This document shows, piece by piece, positions 45,779 through 54,872 of a stretch of DNA of 64,000 nucleotides. The stretch comes from Zhongshania sp. (GTDB taxonomy: Bacteria; Pseudomonadota; Gammaproteobacteria; Pseudomonadales; Spongiibacteraceae): positions 1 to 64,000 of the forward strand of contig NZ_JARGNU010000017.1 of assembly GCF_029212375.1 (NCBI RefSeq), written 5' to 3'. Made by a program: the position numbers and the translations under genes. Every line of letters begins with the position of its first letter. The stretch's first letter is position 1. A model generated the notes under the pieces. That model saw only the letters and a program-made list of their open reading frames with translations. It was not told the DNA's origin and searched no databases.

Positions 45779-45794
45779 TGGCACTGGCCTTGCT
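45779..45794 (+). promoter_or_regulatory. Sigma-54 (-24/-12) promoter of the sulfide oxidation genes
   Basis: TGGCAC-N5-TTGCT, a full match to the sigma-54 consensus, with GG and GC 12 bases apart. It lies 88 bases upstream of the cydA ATG and divergent from fisR, a sigma-54 activator. Transcription would start near 45805. The enhancer site for FisR should be upstream, about 45640-45760; no unambiguous dyad was found there. Confidence 0.85.
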
Positions 45795-45882
45795 CTCTAC
45801 TAGCTAATTGTCAACATTTGGGCTGCGCTCGCCTACACAAGCGAACTCACCCTGGGCGACCACCCATTCCAGGAGGATGAAT

Positions 45883-47235
45883 ATGGATTTCGATCCCTTT
45901 GTGCTGGCGCGCATTCAGTTTGCCACCAATATCAGTTTTCATATTCTATTCCCCGCCATCTCCATTGGCCTAGGGTGGATTCTGCTGTTCTTTCGGCTGC
46001 GCTTCACCCAAACCGGCGACAAAGCGTGGGAATACGCCTACCTTTTTTGGGTAAAGATTTTCGCCCTCACCTTCGCCATGGGCGTGGTATCGGGTATTAC
46101 CATGAGTTTTCAATTTGGCACCAACTGGCCGGGCTTTATGGAAAAAGCCGGCAATGTGGCGGGACCACTGCTGGGTTACGAAGTGCTCAGCGCATTTTTT
46201 CTAGAAGCCTCGTTTCTCGGCATTATGTTATTCGGCAAAGACCGTGTCTCTAACCGCATGCATTTAATCAGCTCGTTTCTGGTGGCCTTTGGCACCACCC
46301 TCTCGGCGTTCTGGATCTTGAGTCTCAACTCGTGGATGCAAACCCCCACCGGCTACCATCTTGAAAATGGCGTGGTAATGGTCGACAGCTGGATGGAGGT
46401 GATCTTCAACCCTTCCTTCCCCTATCGCTTTTTCCATATGCTCATTGCCTGCATGTTGACCTCGGCCTTTGTGGTTGCGGGTGTTAGCGCCTGGCGGGCG
46501 CTGCGCAATGTCGACGGCCCCGCTACCTGGAAGGTAATGAAAACCGGCGTAGTCATCGCCGCGGTACTCGCCCCCATTCAAATACTGGTTGGCGACTTTC
46601 ACGGCTTGAATACCCTAGAGCATCAACCCGCGAAAGTCGCAGCTATGGAAGCCGTGTGGGAAACCGAAAACGGCGCGCCGTTTACCATTTTCGCGTTACC
46701 TGACGAAAAAACTAAAACTAATCGCTACGCTCTAGAAGTACCTTACGCGGCAAGCTTAATACTTACCCATGACGCTAACGGTGAAGTCAAAGGCTTAAAC
46801 GAATTCGAAGGCGAGCACCCACCCGTCGCCATCGTGTTTTGGTCCTTCCGCATAATGCTGGCGATCGGCGGTTTAATGGTCTTAGTTGCATGGTGGGCAG
46901 CATGGCAAATGCGAGACAAAAAGCCCCCTACTAAACCACTGCTCTACGCGCTGTCGGCCATGACCTTCTCGGGCTGGGTCGCCGTGTTAGCGGGTTGGTA
47001 TGTTACCGAGATTGGCCGCCAGCCTTGGATTGTAAGCGGCGTGCTCAAAGTGCAAGACGTGGTTGCCGACCACAGCAGCGCCACCGTGGGCGGCACCTTA
47101 TTTGGCTATATATTGCTCTACGGTTTTTTGCTGGCCTCGTATATTGGCGCGCTGCTCAATTTGTCGCGCAAACCCGCAGCGTCATTGAGCCTCACGGCAA
47201 TCAGCGCTCCCCAAGCCACTAACAAGGAGGCCTAA
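45883..47235 (+). CDS. cydA: Cytochrome bd-type (cyanide-insensitive) quinol oxidase subunit I
   Basis: A 450-residue membrane subunit carrying the haems of a terminal oxidase that reduces oxygen with quinol. Haem ligands fit the family: His20 in NISFHILFP, the glutamate pair eight apart in YEVLSAFFLEASF, and the later His in RFFHMLIAC. The periplasmic Q loop is short, as in cyanide-insensitive CioA rather than long-loop E. coli CydA. The start is ATG 45883, six bases after AGGAGG; the ATG at 45877 abuts that site. It is followed three bases later by cydB. Its place in a FisR/sigma-54 sulfide operon suggests use as a sulfide-resistant oxidase. Confidence 0.95.
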   Translation: MDFDPFVLARIQFATNISFHILFPAISIGLGWILLFFRLRFTQTGDKAWEYAYLFWVKIFALTFAMGVVSGITMSFQFGTNWPGFMEKAGNVAGPLLGYEVLSAFFLEASFLGIMLFGKDRVSNRMHLISSFLVAFGTTLSAFWILSLNSWMQTPTGYHLENGVVMVDSWMEVIFNPSFPYRFFHMLIACMLTSAFVVAGVSAWRALRNVDGPATWKVMKTGVVIAAVLAPIQILVGDFHGLNTLEHQPAKVAAMEAVWETENGAPFTIFALPDEKTKTNRYALEVPYAASLILTHDANGEVKGLNEFEGEHPPVAIVFWSFRIMLAIGGLMVLVAWWAAWQMRDKKPPTKPLLYALSAMTFSGWVAVLAGWYVTEIGRQPWIVSGVLKVQDVVADHSSATVGGTLFGYILLYGFLLASYIGALLNLSRKPAASLSLTAISAPQATNKEA

Positions 47236-47238
47236 GCA

Positions 47239-48231
47239 ATGGAATATTGGCTACCAATAATTTACATGGGCATCATGGGCCTAGCCTTGTTGATCTACGT
47301 TATTCTCGACGGCTACGACTTGGGCGTTGGCATGTTAGTGCCGCTGGCTAACGAAGCCGAAAAAGACATGATGATCGCCTCAATTGGGCCGTTCTGGGAT
47401 GCCAATGAAACCTGGATTGTGCTGGGCGTGGGCGTGTTGCTAATTGCCTTTCCTATCGCCCACGGCATTATTCTCACCAGCTTGTATGTGCCCGTCACCA
47501 TTATGCTAATGGGCTTAATACTGCGCGGCGTGGCCTTTGATTTGCGCGTAAAAGCCGGCGACCACCGTCGCGGCCTGTGGAATAAGGCCTTCTTTGCCGG
47601 CTCCTTAATTTCCTCGGTAGCCCAGGGCTGGATGCTCGGCGCCTATATCACCGGCTTGCAACACAGCACCACCAGCTTATTGTTCTCTGCCCTCATCGCC
47701 ATGACCCTACCCGCGCTCTACCTAATTTTGGGCTGTGGCTGGCTGCTCATGAAAACCGACGGCGAGCTGCGTAATAAAGCCATTGAATGGGCGCGAATGG
47801 CCATCTGGCCCATGGGCTTGGGCCTGTTTATGGTGTCTATCGCCACCCCACTGGTGAGCAGCAGCATTGCCGAAAAATGGTTTACCCTGCCCAATGCTCT
47901 GTATTTAATGCCGATCCCCATGGTTTGCCTTTTTTGCTACGGCCTTATTGTGGTGGCGTTAAACAAACCCGAAATGTTCAGCAAGGGCTATAGTTGGCTT
48001 ATCTATGCCTGCACCGTGGCGATCTGCTTTATGGCGAGTTTAGGTTTGGCCTACAGTATTTTCCCCGACATTATTATTGGCGGCCTCACCATTTGGGAAT
48101 CTGCCGCCTCGGTGAAATCGCTGCAATTTACCCTGGTGGGCGTAGTCATTACCCTGCCCGTCATTTTGTTTTACACATTTTTTGTTTACCGAATATTCCA
48201 CGGCAAAGCCACTGCTTTGTCTTACGAATAA
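47239..48231 (+). CDS. cydB: Cytochrome bd-type quinol oxidase subunit II
   Basis: A 330-residue membrane subunit with about eight helices. It has the CydB start YWLPIIYMGIMGLALLIYVILDGYDLGVGML, FWDANETWIVLGVGVLLIAFPIAH and LRGVAFDLRVKAGDH. The length suits the CioB branch. Its start lies three bases after cydA, so the two are coupled. No cydX-like small gene is apparent in the 21 bases before the dioxygenase gene. Confidence 0.95.
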   Translation: MEYWLPIIYMGIMGLALLIYVILDGYDLGVGMLVPLANEAEKDMMIASIGPFWDANETWIVLGVGVLLIAFPIAHGIILTSLYVPVTIMLMGLILRGVAFDLRVKAGDHRRGLWNKAFFAGSLISSVAQGWMLGAYITGLQHSTTSLLFSALIAMTLPALYLILGCGWLLMKTDGELRNKAIEWARMAIWPMGLGLFMVSIATPLVSSSIAEKWFTLPNALYLMPIPMVCLFCYGLIVVALNKPEMFSKGYSWLIYACTVAICFMASLGLAYSIFPDIIIGGLTIWESAASVKSLQFTLVGVVITLPVILFYTFFVYRIFHGKATALSYE

Positions 48232-48252
48232 ACCGAGAAAGGAGATTTAATA

Positions 48253-49146
48253 ATGACTACGCTACCCTTTAAAGCAGACCTGTCTGTAAAACCTGTGGTA
48301 CTGGCGTTTTTTGACGAACCCACCAATACCTTCTCTTACATAGTTAAAGACCCGGCAAGCAACGCCTGTGCGGTGGTCGATTCGGTAATGGAAATCGACT
48401 ATGCGGCGGGGCGACTAAGCTTGATAGGCGCAGATAAAATCATTGACTATATCCGCAGCCACAATTTGGAACTGCAATGGATTATTGAAACCCACGTCCA
48501 CGCCGACCACCTCTCGGCCGCGCCCTATATTCAAGAAAAGCTGGGCGGCAAAATTGGCATTGGCGCCGAGATCACCACGGTGCAAACCACCTTTGGCACA
48601 ATCTTTAACGAAGGCAGCGACTTCTGCCGCGACGGCTCCCAGTTCGACCAACTATTTAACGACGGCGACGAATATCTGGTTGGCGAAATGCGCTGCCACG
48701 CCCTGCACACCCCCGGCCACACACCCGCCTGCATGACCCACATCATGGGCGACGCCTGCTTTGTTGGCGACACCCTGTTTATGCCCGACGGCGGCAGCGC
48801 ACGGGCCGATTTCCCCGGTGGCGACGCAAAAACACTGTACCAATCCATTCAACGTATATTGTCTTTCCCCGACGAACTGCGCCTATTCATGTGCCACGAC
48901 TACATGCCCAATGGCCGCGACGTTGAATACCAGACCACCGTAAAACAAGAGCGCGAAAACAATATTCACGTTCATCAAGGCGTTAGCGAAAGTGATTTTG
49001 TGAGCATGCGCGAAAAGCGCGATGCAACGCTGGGCATGCCCAGGCTGATCTTACCGTCACTGCAAGTGAATATGCGCGCAGGGCATTTACCTAAAGCCGA
49101 CACCAACGATGTGGTCTATCTTAAATTACCGCTAAACCTGCTTTAA
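48253..49146 (+). CDS. pdo: Persulfide dioxygenase, metallo-beta-lactamase fold (ETHE1-like)
   Basis: A 297-residue MBL-fold iron enzyme that oxidises glutathione persulfide to sulfite. Metal ligands are seen in THVHADH (H81, H83, D85, H86), the HTPGHTPAC segment, VGDTLFMPDGGSARADFPGG and MCHDYMPNGRD. The DTLF..GSARADFPGG and late QTTVKQERENN segments match the bacterial PDO/Blh branch. An AAAGGAG site precedes the ATG. It sits between cydB (21-base gap) and the SQR fusion (35-base gap) in the FisR-linked operon, which supports a sulfur role over other MBL activities. Confidence 0.9.
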   Translation: MTTLPFKADLSVKPVVLAFFDEPTNTFSYIVKDPASNACAVVDSVMEIDYAAGRLSLIGADKIIDYIRSHNLELQWIIETHVHADHLSAAPYIQEKLGGKIGIGAEITTVQTTFGTIFNEGSDFCRDGSQFDQLFNDGDEYLVGEMRCHALHTPGHTPACMTHIMGDACFVGDTLFMPDGGSARADFPGGDAKTLYQSIQRILSFPDELRLFMCHDYMPNGRDVEYQTTVKQERENNIHVHQGVSESDFVSMREKRDATLGMPRLILPSLQVNMRAGHLPKADTNDVVYLKLPLNLL

Positions 49147-49181
49147 GCCACCAACACAACCGGCCAAATTAGGGAGTTACG

Positions 49182-50849
49182 ATGAACATTAAAGAATTGA
49201 ATTCCAACTTAAGTGTCTCTGAGCAATTACTGGCCAGCGATATTGGCGAGCTGGCCAAGCGCGGCGTGCGCACCCTAATTTGCAACCGGCCCGACGGCGA
49301 AGGCGCAGACCAACCGCTATTTACTGAAATAGAAAAGGCTGCCACTGAGCACGGCATACAATGCCATTATCTGCCGGTTATCACCGGCAAAGTTGGCGAT
49401 GCAGAAGCCGCCGCCTTTGGCGAGTTACTACTCAAACAGAACGGCCCCTTTCACGCCTACTGCCGCAGCGGCATGCGCTCTACCACCCTGTGGGCACTGA
49501 GCCAGGCCAAGCAACTTCCGCTCGCAGAGATTGTTGCCGCCGCAAAAGCCGCGGGCTACGACATGAGCGGCGTGGCTGCCCGTATTGCCGGCAAGAGTGG
49601 CGAAATGGACGCGCTGCGAAGCTACGACGTGGTTATTGTTGGTGGTGGCGCCGCGGGCATCTCGACCGCAGCCAGCCTGCTGGCCAGAAACAACGCGCTG
49701 TCTATTGCCATTATTGACCCCGCCGACAAACACTATTACCAGCCCGGCTGGACCTTAGTTGGCGCAGGCATTTTTACCCCTGAGCAAACCATGCGCGAAA
49801 TGGCTTCGCTTATTCCCAAAGGCGCCGACTGGATCAAGGCCGCTGTTGCCGCCTTCGACCCCGCCAGCAACACCGTTACCCTCGAAGGCTGTCGACTTAT
49901 TAAATACACCCGCCTAGTGGTGGCCGCCGGTATAAAGCTGAACTGGGACGGCATTGAAGGCCTAAGTGAAACCATTGGCCGCAATGGCGTAACCTCTAAC
50001 TACCGCTATGATCTGGCGCCCTACACCTGGGAATTAGTTCGCAATTTAAAAGGTGGCCGCGCTCTGTTTACCCAACCGCCCATGCCCATTAAATGCGCGG
50101 GCGCGCCGCAAAAAGCCATGTATTTGTCTGGCGACCACTGGTATAAAAATCAGGGCATAAACAATATTAATATTGAGTTTTACAATGCTGGCGCGGTGCT
50201 GTTTGGCGTGGCCGACTACGTGCCCGCCTTAATGGAATACGTTAAAAAATACAAAGCAGACTTAAAGTTTAACCACAAACTGGTGCGCATCGATGGCGAC
50301 AACAAAACCGCCTACTTTGAAACCACCACCGCCGACGGCGGCACCGAAATTGTGAGCCGCGAATTTGATATGATCCACGTTTGCCCACCGCAAACCGCCC
50401 CCGACTTTATTCGCAGTAGCCCGCTGGTAGACGCCGCTGGCTGGGTAGATGTAGATCAATACACGCTCCGCCATAAGCGCTTCAACAATATTTGGTCGCT
50501 GGGCGACGTGGCCAATGCACCCAATGCCAAAACCGCCGCCGCTGCGCGGGTGCAAGCGCCCATTGTGGCCGCCAATATTATTGCCGACATCAAGGGCACT
50601 CACCAAGTTGCCCACTACAATGGCTACGGCTCCTGCCCGTTAACGGTAGAGCGCGGAAAAATTGTATTAGCCGAATTTGGTTACGGCGGCATGCTGCTGC
50701 CGAGCTTTCCAAAATGGCTTATCGACGGCACCAAACCCACTCGTGCGGCGTGGTTCTTAAAAGAGAAATTACTGCCGCCCATCTACTGGCGCGCTATGCT
50801 CAAGGGCAAAGAGTGGCTGGTAAACCCCGTGATGAGCGATGAAGCTTAG
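49182..50849 (+). CDS. sqr: DUF442-sulfide:quinone oxidoreductase fusion
   Basis: A 555-residue two-domain enzyme. Residues about 1-110 are a DUF442 (Blh-like, PTP/rhodanese-related) domain with the active-site loop YCRSGMRS (C94). Residues about 147-555 are a type II sulfide:quinone oxidoreductase like human SQOR: FAD-binding VVIVGGGAAGIS, HYYQPGWTLVGAG, the redox cysteines in PIKCAGAP (C305) and YGSCPLTVE (C485), and a third in HVCPPQTAP (C401). SQR oxidises sulfide to persulfide and reduces quinone; the DUF442 domain could relay sulfane sulfur to an acceptor such as glutathione for the dioxygenase encoded just upstream. Electrons would go to CydAB. An AGGGAG site precedes the ATG. Confidence 0.93.
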   Translation: MNIKELNSNLSVSEQLLASDIGELAKRGVRTLICNRPDGEGADQPLFTEIEKAATEHGIQCHYLPVITGKVGDAEAAAFGELLLKQNGPFHAYCRSGMRSTTLWALSQAKQLPLAEIVAAAKAAGYDMSGVAARIAGKSGEMDALRSYDVVIVGGGAAGISTAASLLARNNALSIAIIDPADKHYYQPGWTLVGAGIFTPEQTMREMASLIPKGADWIKAAVAAFDPASNTVTLEGCRLIKYTRLVVAAGIKLNWDGIEGLSETIGRNGVTSNYRYDLAPYTWELVRNLKGGRALFTQPPMPIKCAGAPQKAMYLSGDHWYKNQGINNINIEFYNAGAVLFGVADYVPALMEYVKKYKADLKFNHKLVRIDGDNKTAYFETTTADGGTEIVSREFDMIHVCPPQTAPDFIRSSPLVDAAGWVDVDQYTLRHKRFNNIWSLGDVANAPNAKTAAAARVQAPIVAANIIADIKGTHQVAHYNGYGSCPLTVERGKIVLAEFGYGGMLLPSFPKWLIDGTKPTRAAWFLKEKLLPPIYWRAMLKGKEWLVNPVMSDEA

Positions 50850-50860
50850 GAAATAAAATT

Positions 50861-52621
50861 TTGAAAATAACAGCGATAAAAAATTACTTTCCCATTATCA
50901 CATGGGCTGGCGAATACAATCGCGACGTACTGCTCAGTGATTTACTGGCGGCGCTTATCGTCACCATAATGCTAATTCCCCAGTCTCTCGCCTACGCCCT
51001 GCTCGCTGGGCTACCGCCGCAAATGGGCTTGTACGCCAGTATGTTGCCGCTGGTCGCCTACGGCATTTTTGGCACCAGCCGCACCTTGTCGGTGGGGCCG
51101 GTAGCGGTGGTGTCGCTCATGACCGCCTCGGCCATTGGCCATATTGCCAGTGCGGGCAGTGTGGGCTATATCGAAGCTGCCTTATTGCTGGCGTTTTTAT
51201 CTGGGGTATTCCTGCTCGGCATGGGCTTGCTGCGCATGGGCTTTTTGGCCAATTTTCTATCCCATCCGGTAATAGCCGGATTCATCACCGCCTCGGGTAT
51301 TATCATTGCCTGTAGCCAGCTCAAATATATTTTGGGCATCAAAGCCCACGGCGAAAACCTGTTTTCTCTGCTGCACTCGCTCTACGCCTCGGTAGCCAGT
51401 ACCAACGTCTATACCGTGGCGGTGGGCCTACCCACACTGATCTTTTTATTCTGGGTGCGCAGCGGCCTTAAACCGCTGCTGGTGCGCGCAGGCCTTGGCG
51501 ACAAAGCCGCTGGCATGCTGGCCAAAACCGGCCCCGTACTGGGCATTATCGCCACCAGCTACGCTGCTTTCTATTTCGACCTCGGCAGCAAAGGCGTAAT
51601 TTTAGTTGGCGAAGTGCCCACCGGCCTACCCAGTTTTCAAATGCCCAAACTCGGCCACGACGCGTGGCGCGAGCTAATGCTGTCGGCGGTGTTTATTTCA
51701 ATCATTGGTTTTGTCGAATCGGTTTCGGTTGGCCACACTTTGGCAGCAAAACGCCGCCAGCGCATAGTGCCAAACCAAGAACTAATCGGCCTTGGCGCCG
51801 CCAATATTGCCGCTTCATTCTCTGGCGGCTATCCAGTCACTGGCGGCTTTGCACGCTCGGTGGTTAACTTTGACGCCGGCGCAGTTACCCCCGCTGCGGG
51901 TATGTTTACCGCGGTGGGCATTGCCGCTGCCGCCATGTATTTCACGCCTTATTTGGCGTACTTACCCAAGGCCACCTTAGCGGCCACCATTATCGTTGCG
52001 GTCTTATCGCTGGTGGATTTCTCCATCATCAAAAAATCGTGGGGCTATGCGCGCAGCGATTTTATAGCGGTGGTCACCACCCTAGTTGTGACTCTGATCA
52101 TGGGCGTAGAAACCGGCGTCGCCTGCGGTGTGTTTGCCTCCCTGGGTTTGCACTTATACAAAACCTCGGTACCCCATATGGCCGTGGTTGGCGAAGTGCC
52201 CGGCACCGAGCACTACCGCAACATTAATCGTCACAAAGTTATCACCCACAGCAATATCCTGTCGCTGCGCATTGACGAAAGCCTGTACTTTGCCAATGCC
52301 GGATTTATCGAAGACAAGGTCTACGAACTCGTCGACGGCAATCCCGATATTCAGCACGTTATTTTGATGTGTACCGCAGTAAATGAAATCGATTTAAGCG
52401 CATTAGAAGTACTAGAATCCATCAACCTGCGCTTAAAAGACAGCAGCATTACCCTGCATTTATCAGAAGTGAAAGGCCCTGTGATGGACGTACTCGCCCA
52501 CACCGAGTTTATGAAACACCTAAGCGGGCAAGTGTTTTTGTCTCACCACCTTGGGGTGCAGAATATAGTTGCGGCGAGTGCTGAGCAAAAGCCAAGTACT
52601 ACGCCAAGTTGGGATATCTGA
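50861..52621 (+). CDS. SulP family anion transporter with STAS domain
   Basis: A 586-residue transporter with about 12 membrane segments (about 25-430; signature MLIPQSLAYALLAGLPPQMGLYASMLP) and a C-terminal STAS domain (about 450-565; ILSLRIDESLYFANAGFIED, VILMCTAVNEIDLSALEVLE). SulP proteins carry sulfate, bicarbonate or other anions. As the last gene of the sulfide oxidation operon (11 bases after sqr) it may export sulfite or sulfate produced by the pathway, which is inference. The start is TTG with AGGA upstream. A terminator follows. Confidence 0.92.
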   Translation: MKITAIKNYFPIITWAGEYNRDVLLSDLLAALIVTIMLIPQSLAYALLAGLPPQMGLYASMLPLVAYGIFGTSRTLSVGPVAVVSLMTASAIGHIASAGSVGYIEAALLLAFLSGVFLLGMGLLRMGFLANFLSHPVIAGFITASGIIIACSQLKYILGIKAHGENLFSLLHSLYASVASTNVYTVAVGLPTLIFLFWVRSGLKPLLVRAGLGDKAAGMLAKTGPVLGIIATSYAAFYFDLGSKGVILVGEVPTGLPSFQMPKLGHDAWRELMLSAVFISIIGFVESVSVGHTLAAKRRQRIVPNQELIGLGAANIAASFSGGYPVTGGFARSVVNFDAGAVTPAAGMFTAVGIAAAAMYFTPYLAYLPKATLAATIIVAVLSLVDFSIIKKSWGYARSDFIAVVTTLVVTLIMGVETGVACGVFASLGLHLYKTSVPHMAVVGEVPGTEHYRNINRHKVITHSNILSLRIDESLYFANAGFIEDKVYELVDGNPDIQHVILMCTAVNEIDLSALEVLESINLRLKDSSITLHLSEVKGPVMDVLAHTEFMKHLSGQVFLSHHLGVQNIVAASAEQKPSTTPSWDI

Positions 52622-52629
52622 ACGGCAAG

Positions 52630-52726
52630 TCGGACGTCGGGGGTCTGACGCTTGCGGCGTTCGCGTCTAGAGTCCAGTCAAAAGCGGCTTTTGATTTTTC
52701 GTCAGACGTCTGACCTCAGACGTCTG
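52630..52726. repeat. GTC(A/G)GAC repeat cluster, locus 2
   Basis: Intergenic patch related to 33445-33545. It has GTCGGACGTCGG at the left and the palindromes GTCAGACGTCTGAC (52701-52714) and CAGACGTCTG (52717-52726) at the right, flanking the sulP terminator hairpin. Confidence 0.6.
52678..52699 (+). terminator. Intrinsic terminator of the sulfide oxidation operon
   Basis: Hairpin TCAAAAG-CGG-CTTTTGA followed by TTTTT, 57 bases past the sulP stop. It separates the operon from the convergent MAPEG gene. Confidence 0.75.
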
Positions 52727-52733
52727 TCTCTCC

Positions 52734-53129
52734 CTATACCGCGGCCAACTGCAAAACCGCCACACACAGCGCCAAGCCAAAAACATACGTGCCACCCGCG
52801 CCAATCTGCCGCAACGGGTTTGGCCGCGCCATGGTTCTTGGCAAAATTAAGCCCGCCACCAATATTATGCGACACACCGTTACCAGTATGACCGACCACA
52901 GCACCCAAGCCGCCATTTGCGACTGGCTTAAGATGTAGATCAACACCATCAACGCCGGTGCAAATTCCACGGTATTAGCGTGGGCGCGAATCACTTTATG
53001 CAATTGGCTTTTAGGGTCGTCTGGGCAGCCCGTGCCCTTTTTCTCTTTTATCCGCTGCAGGCTCACCATTATTCCTAAGCCAATACTTAAGGCGCCAAGT
53101 ATGGCGATACACATAAGCGCGATATTCAT
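52734..53129 (-). CDS. MAPEG family membrane protein
   Basis: A 131-residue protein with four hydrophobic helices and MAPEG signatures: LQRIKEKKGTGCPDDPKSQLHKVIRAHANTVEFAP in pieces and GRxxY-region RMILVAG-type helices. The RAHANTVEFAP segment is the conserved glutathione-binding helix. Bacterial MAPEG proteins of this type are poorly characterised; some have glutathione transferase activity. It is probably monocistronic. Confidence 0.9.
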   Translation of the reverse strand: MNIALMCIAILGALSIGLGIMVSLQRIKEKKGTGCPDDPKSQLHKVIRAHANTVEFAPALMVLIYILSQSQMAAWVLWSVILVTVCRIILVAGLILPRTMARPNPLRQIGAGGTYVFGLALCVAVLQLAAV

Positions 53130-53173
53130 CGTAACGTCTCCAAATAGAAATTTACCATCAACGCAAAACCCAC

Positions 53174-54622
53174 TTAGTTGGCTATAAACACCGCGAGCAC
53201 AATGTAATAACCCAACACACTCACCAAGCCTATGCCGAACAGATTCAACAACAAACCGGCGTGCATCATGTCTTTAATGCGCAGTTCGCCGCTGCCAAAT
53301 ACCACCGCATTGGGCGGCGTTGCCACCGGCATCATAAACGCACAAGACGCGGCAATCGCGGCGGGAATCACAAACAGCATCGGCGATACCGACTGCGCCA
53401 CCGCCAGCGCGCCAAGCAGGGGTAAGAAAGTCGCCGTGGTCGCGGTGTTACTGGTGATCTCGGTTAAGAAAATAATCACCGCCACAATTACCAGCACCAC
53501 CGCAAACAGTGGCCACGCATTTAACAAAGCAACGTTTTGCGCCAGCCACTCCGCTAAGCCAGAGTCTTTAATCATCACTGCCAAAGCCAAGCCGCCACCG
53601 AATAATAGCAACACACCCCAGGGCAATTTTTCGGCGCTCTCCCAGTCGAGCAAGGCTTGCGAGTCTGGACCGCCGGAGCGCACCGTAAACAACAACACCC
53701 CCGCGGCCATCGCAATCACCGTGTCGCTAACACCCGGCACATAATCGTTTAATAGGGGCCGAAAAATCCACGCCGCTGCCGTGCCCACAAAAATCAGCAA
53801 TACCCGCGCCTCGGCGCCGCTGAGCGGTCCCAATTTGTGCAACTCTGCACGCAGCAAATCGCGACTGCCCGCCGTTTCTAAACCCGCAAAACCCTCGCGA
53901 CACAGCCACCACCAAGTAAACACCAACATGCCCACCGCCACCGGCAGGCCAATCATCATCCACTGGGCAAAGCCGATGCTAACCTCGTGGGTCTCTTTTA
54001 AATACGCCGCCAACATCGCATTGGGCGGCGTGCCGATTAACGTCGCAATACCACCAATGCTCGCGCTGTAAGCAATTGCCAGCAACAAAGCCACCGCAAA
54101 GCGGCGGCGCTCAGTCTCGTTGCCCGCAGGTAAAAAACTAATTACCGACAAACCAATTGGCAGCATCATAATACTGGTCGCGGTATTGCTCACCCACATA
54201 CTCAAAAATGCGGTGGCAATCATAAAGCCCGCAATTTGCCGATTAGCCTGTTGCCCCACTGCCAACAAAATATTCAAAGCAATTCGGCGGTGCAGATTCC
54301 AGCGCTGCATCGCCAAACCTAAAAGAAAACCGCCCAAAAACAAAAAGATAATGCCGTTGGCATAGGCATCCGCCAAATCCCCCACCTTGGCAACGCCCAA
54401 CACCGGCACCAGAATTAAAGGCAACAACGCCGTCGCCGGAATCGGCACCGCCTCTGTTGCCCACCATGTCGCCATCCACAATGCTGCGCCTAAAGCCAAC
54501 CATGCTTCGGCGCTCATCCCGGCTGGGGCAGGGATTAACAGGGTTATTGCCAGCATAGCTGGGCCGATGATTAAGGCTAGCAAGGAGGGCTTGGTGGTTT
54601 GGTGGGATTGATTAGTCGTCAT
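53174..54622 (-). CDS. DASS/SLC13 family sodium-coupled anion symporter
   Basis: A 482-residue inner-membrane transporter with about 12 helices. DASS features are the SNT motif in WVSNTATSIMMLPIG and in ITSNTATTATFLPLLG, and GGIATLIGTPPNAMLAAYL. The family carries C4-dicarboxylates, citrate or sulfate with sodium. The substrate is not deducible. It lies 44 bases upstream of the MAPEG gene in the same direction. Confidence 0.92.
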   Translation of the reverse strand: MTTNQSHQTTKPSLLALIIGPAMLAITLLIPAPAGMSAEAWLALGAALWMATWWATEAVPIPATALLPLILVPVLGVAKVGDLADAYANGIIFLFLGGFLLGLAMQRWNLHRRIALNILLAVGQQANRQIAGFMIATAFLSMWVSNTATSIMMLPIGLSVISFLPAGNETERRRFAVALLLAIAYSASIGGIATLIGTPPNAMLAAYLKETHEVSIGFAQWMMIGLPVAVGMLVFTWWWLCREGFAGLETAGSRDLLRAELHKLGPLSGAEARVLLIFVGTAAAWIFRPLLNDYVPGVSDTVIAMAAGVLLFTVRSGGPDSQALLDWESAEKLPWGVLLLFGGGLALAVMIKDSGLAEWLAQNVALLNAWPLFAVVLVIVAVIIFLTEITSNTATTATFLPLLGALAVAQSVSPMLFVIPAAIAASCAFMMPVATPPNAVVFGSGELRIKDMMHAGLLLNLFGIGLVSVLGYYIVLAVFIAN

Positions 54623-54872
54623 TGAGATTTTTGGTCTTTAGATTAATCGCGAAGATAGGCTTGCAGTATAGACCAGATGCCAGTGGACGAAATAAAGCTA
54701 GCAGAAACATAGAGATTCTAAAATCGGCCACCATCGCCGCACAGCATCACCTTTTCCCCAAAACCACCCCAAAAAGTGCCATCATTACGCCTGTCGCTAA
54801 GACACCCCCATAAACAAGGCACTACACTGCCTTATATTGGCTACATTATTTTAGTATGACTGTGTAAACCCT

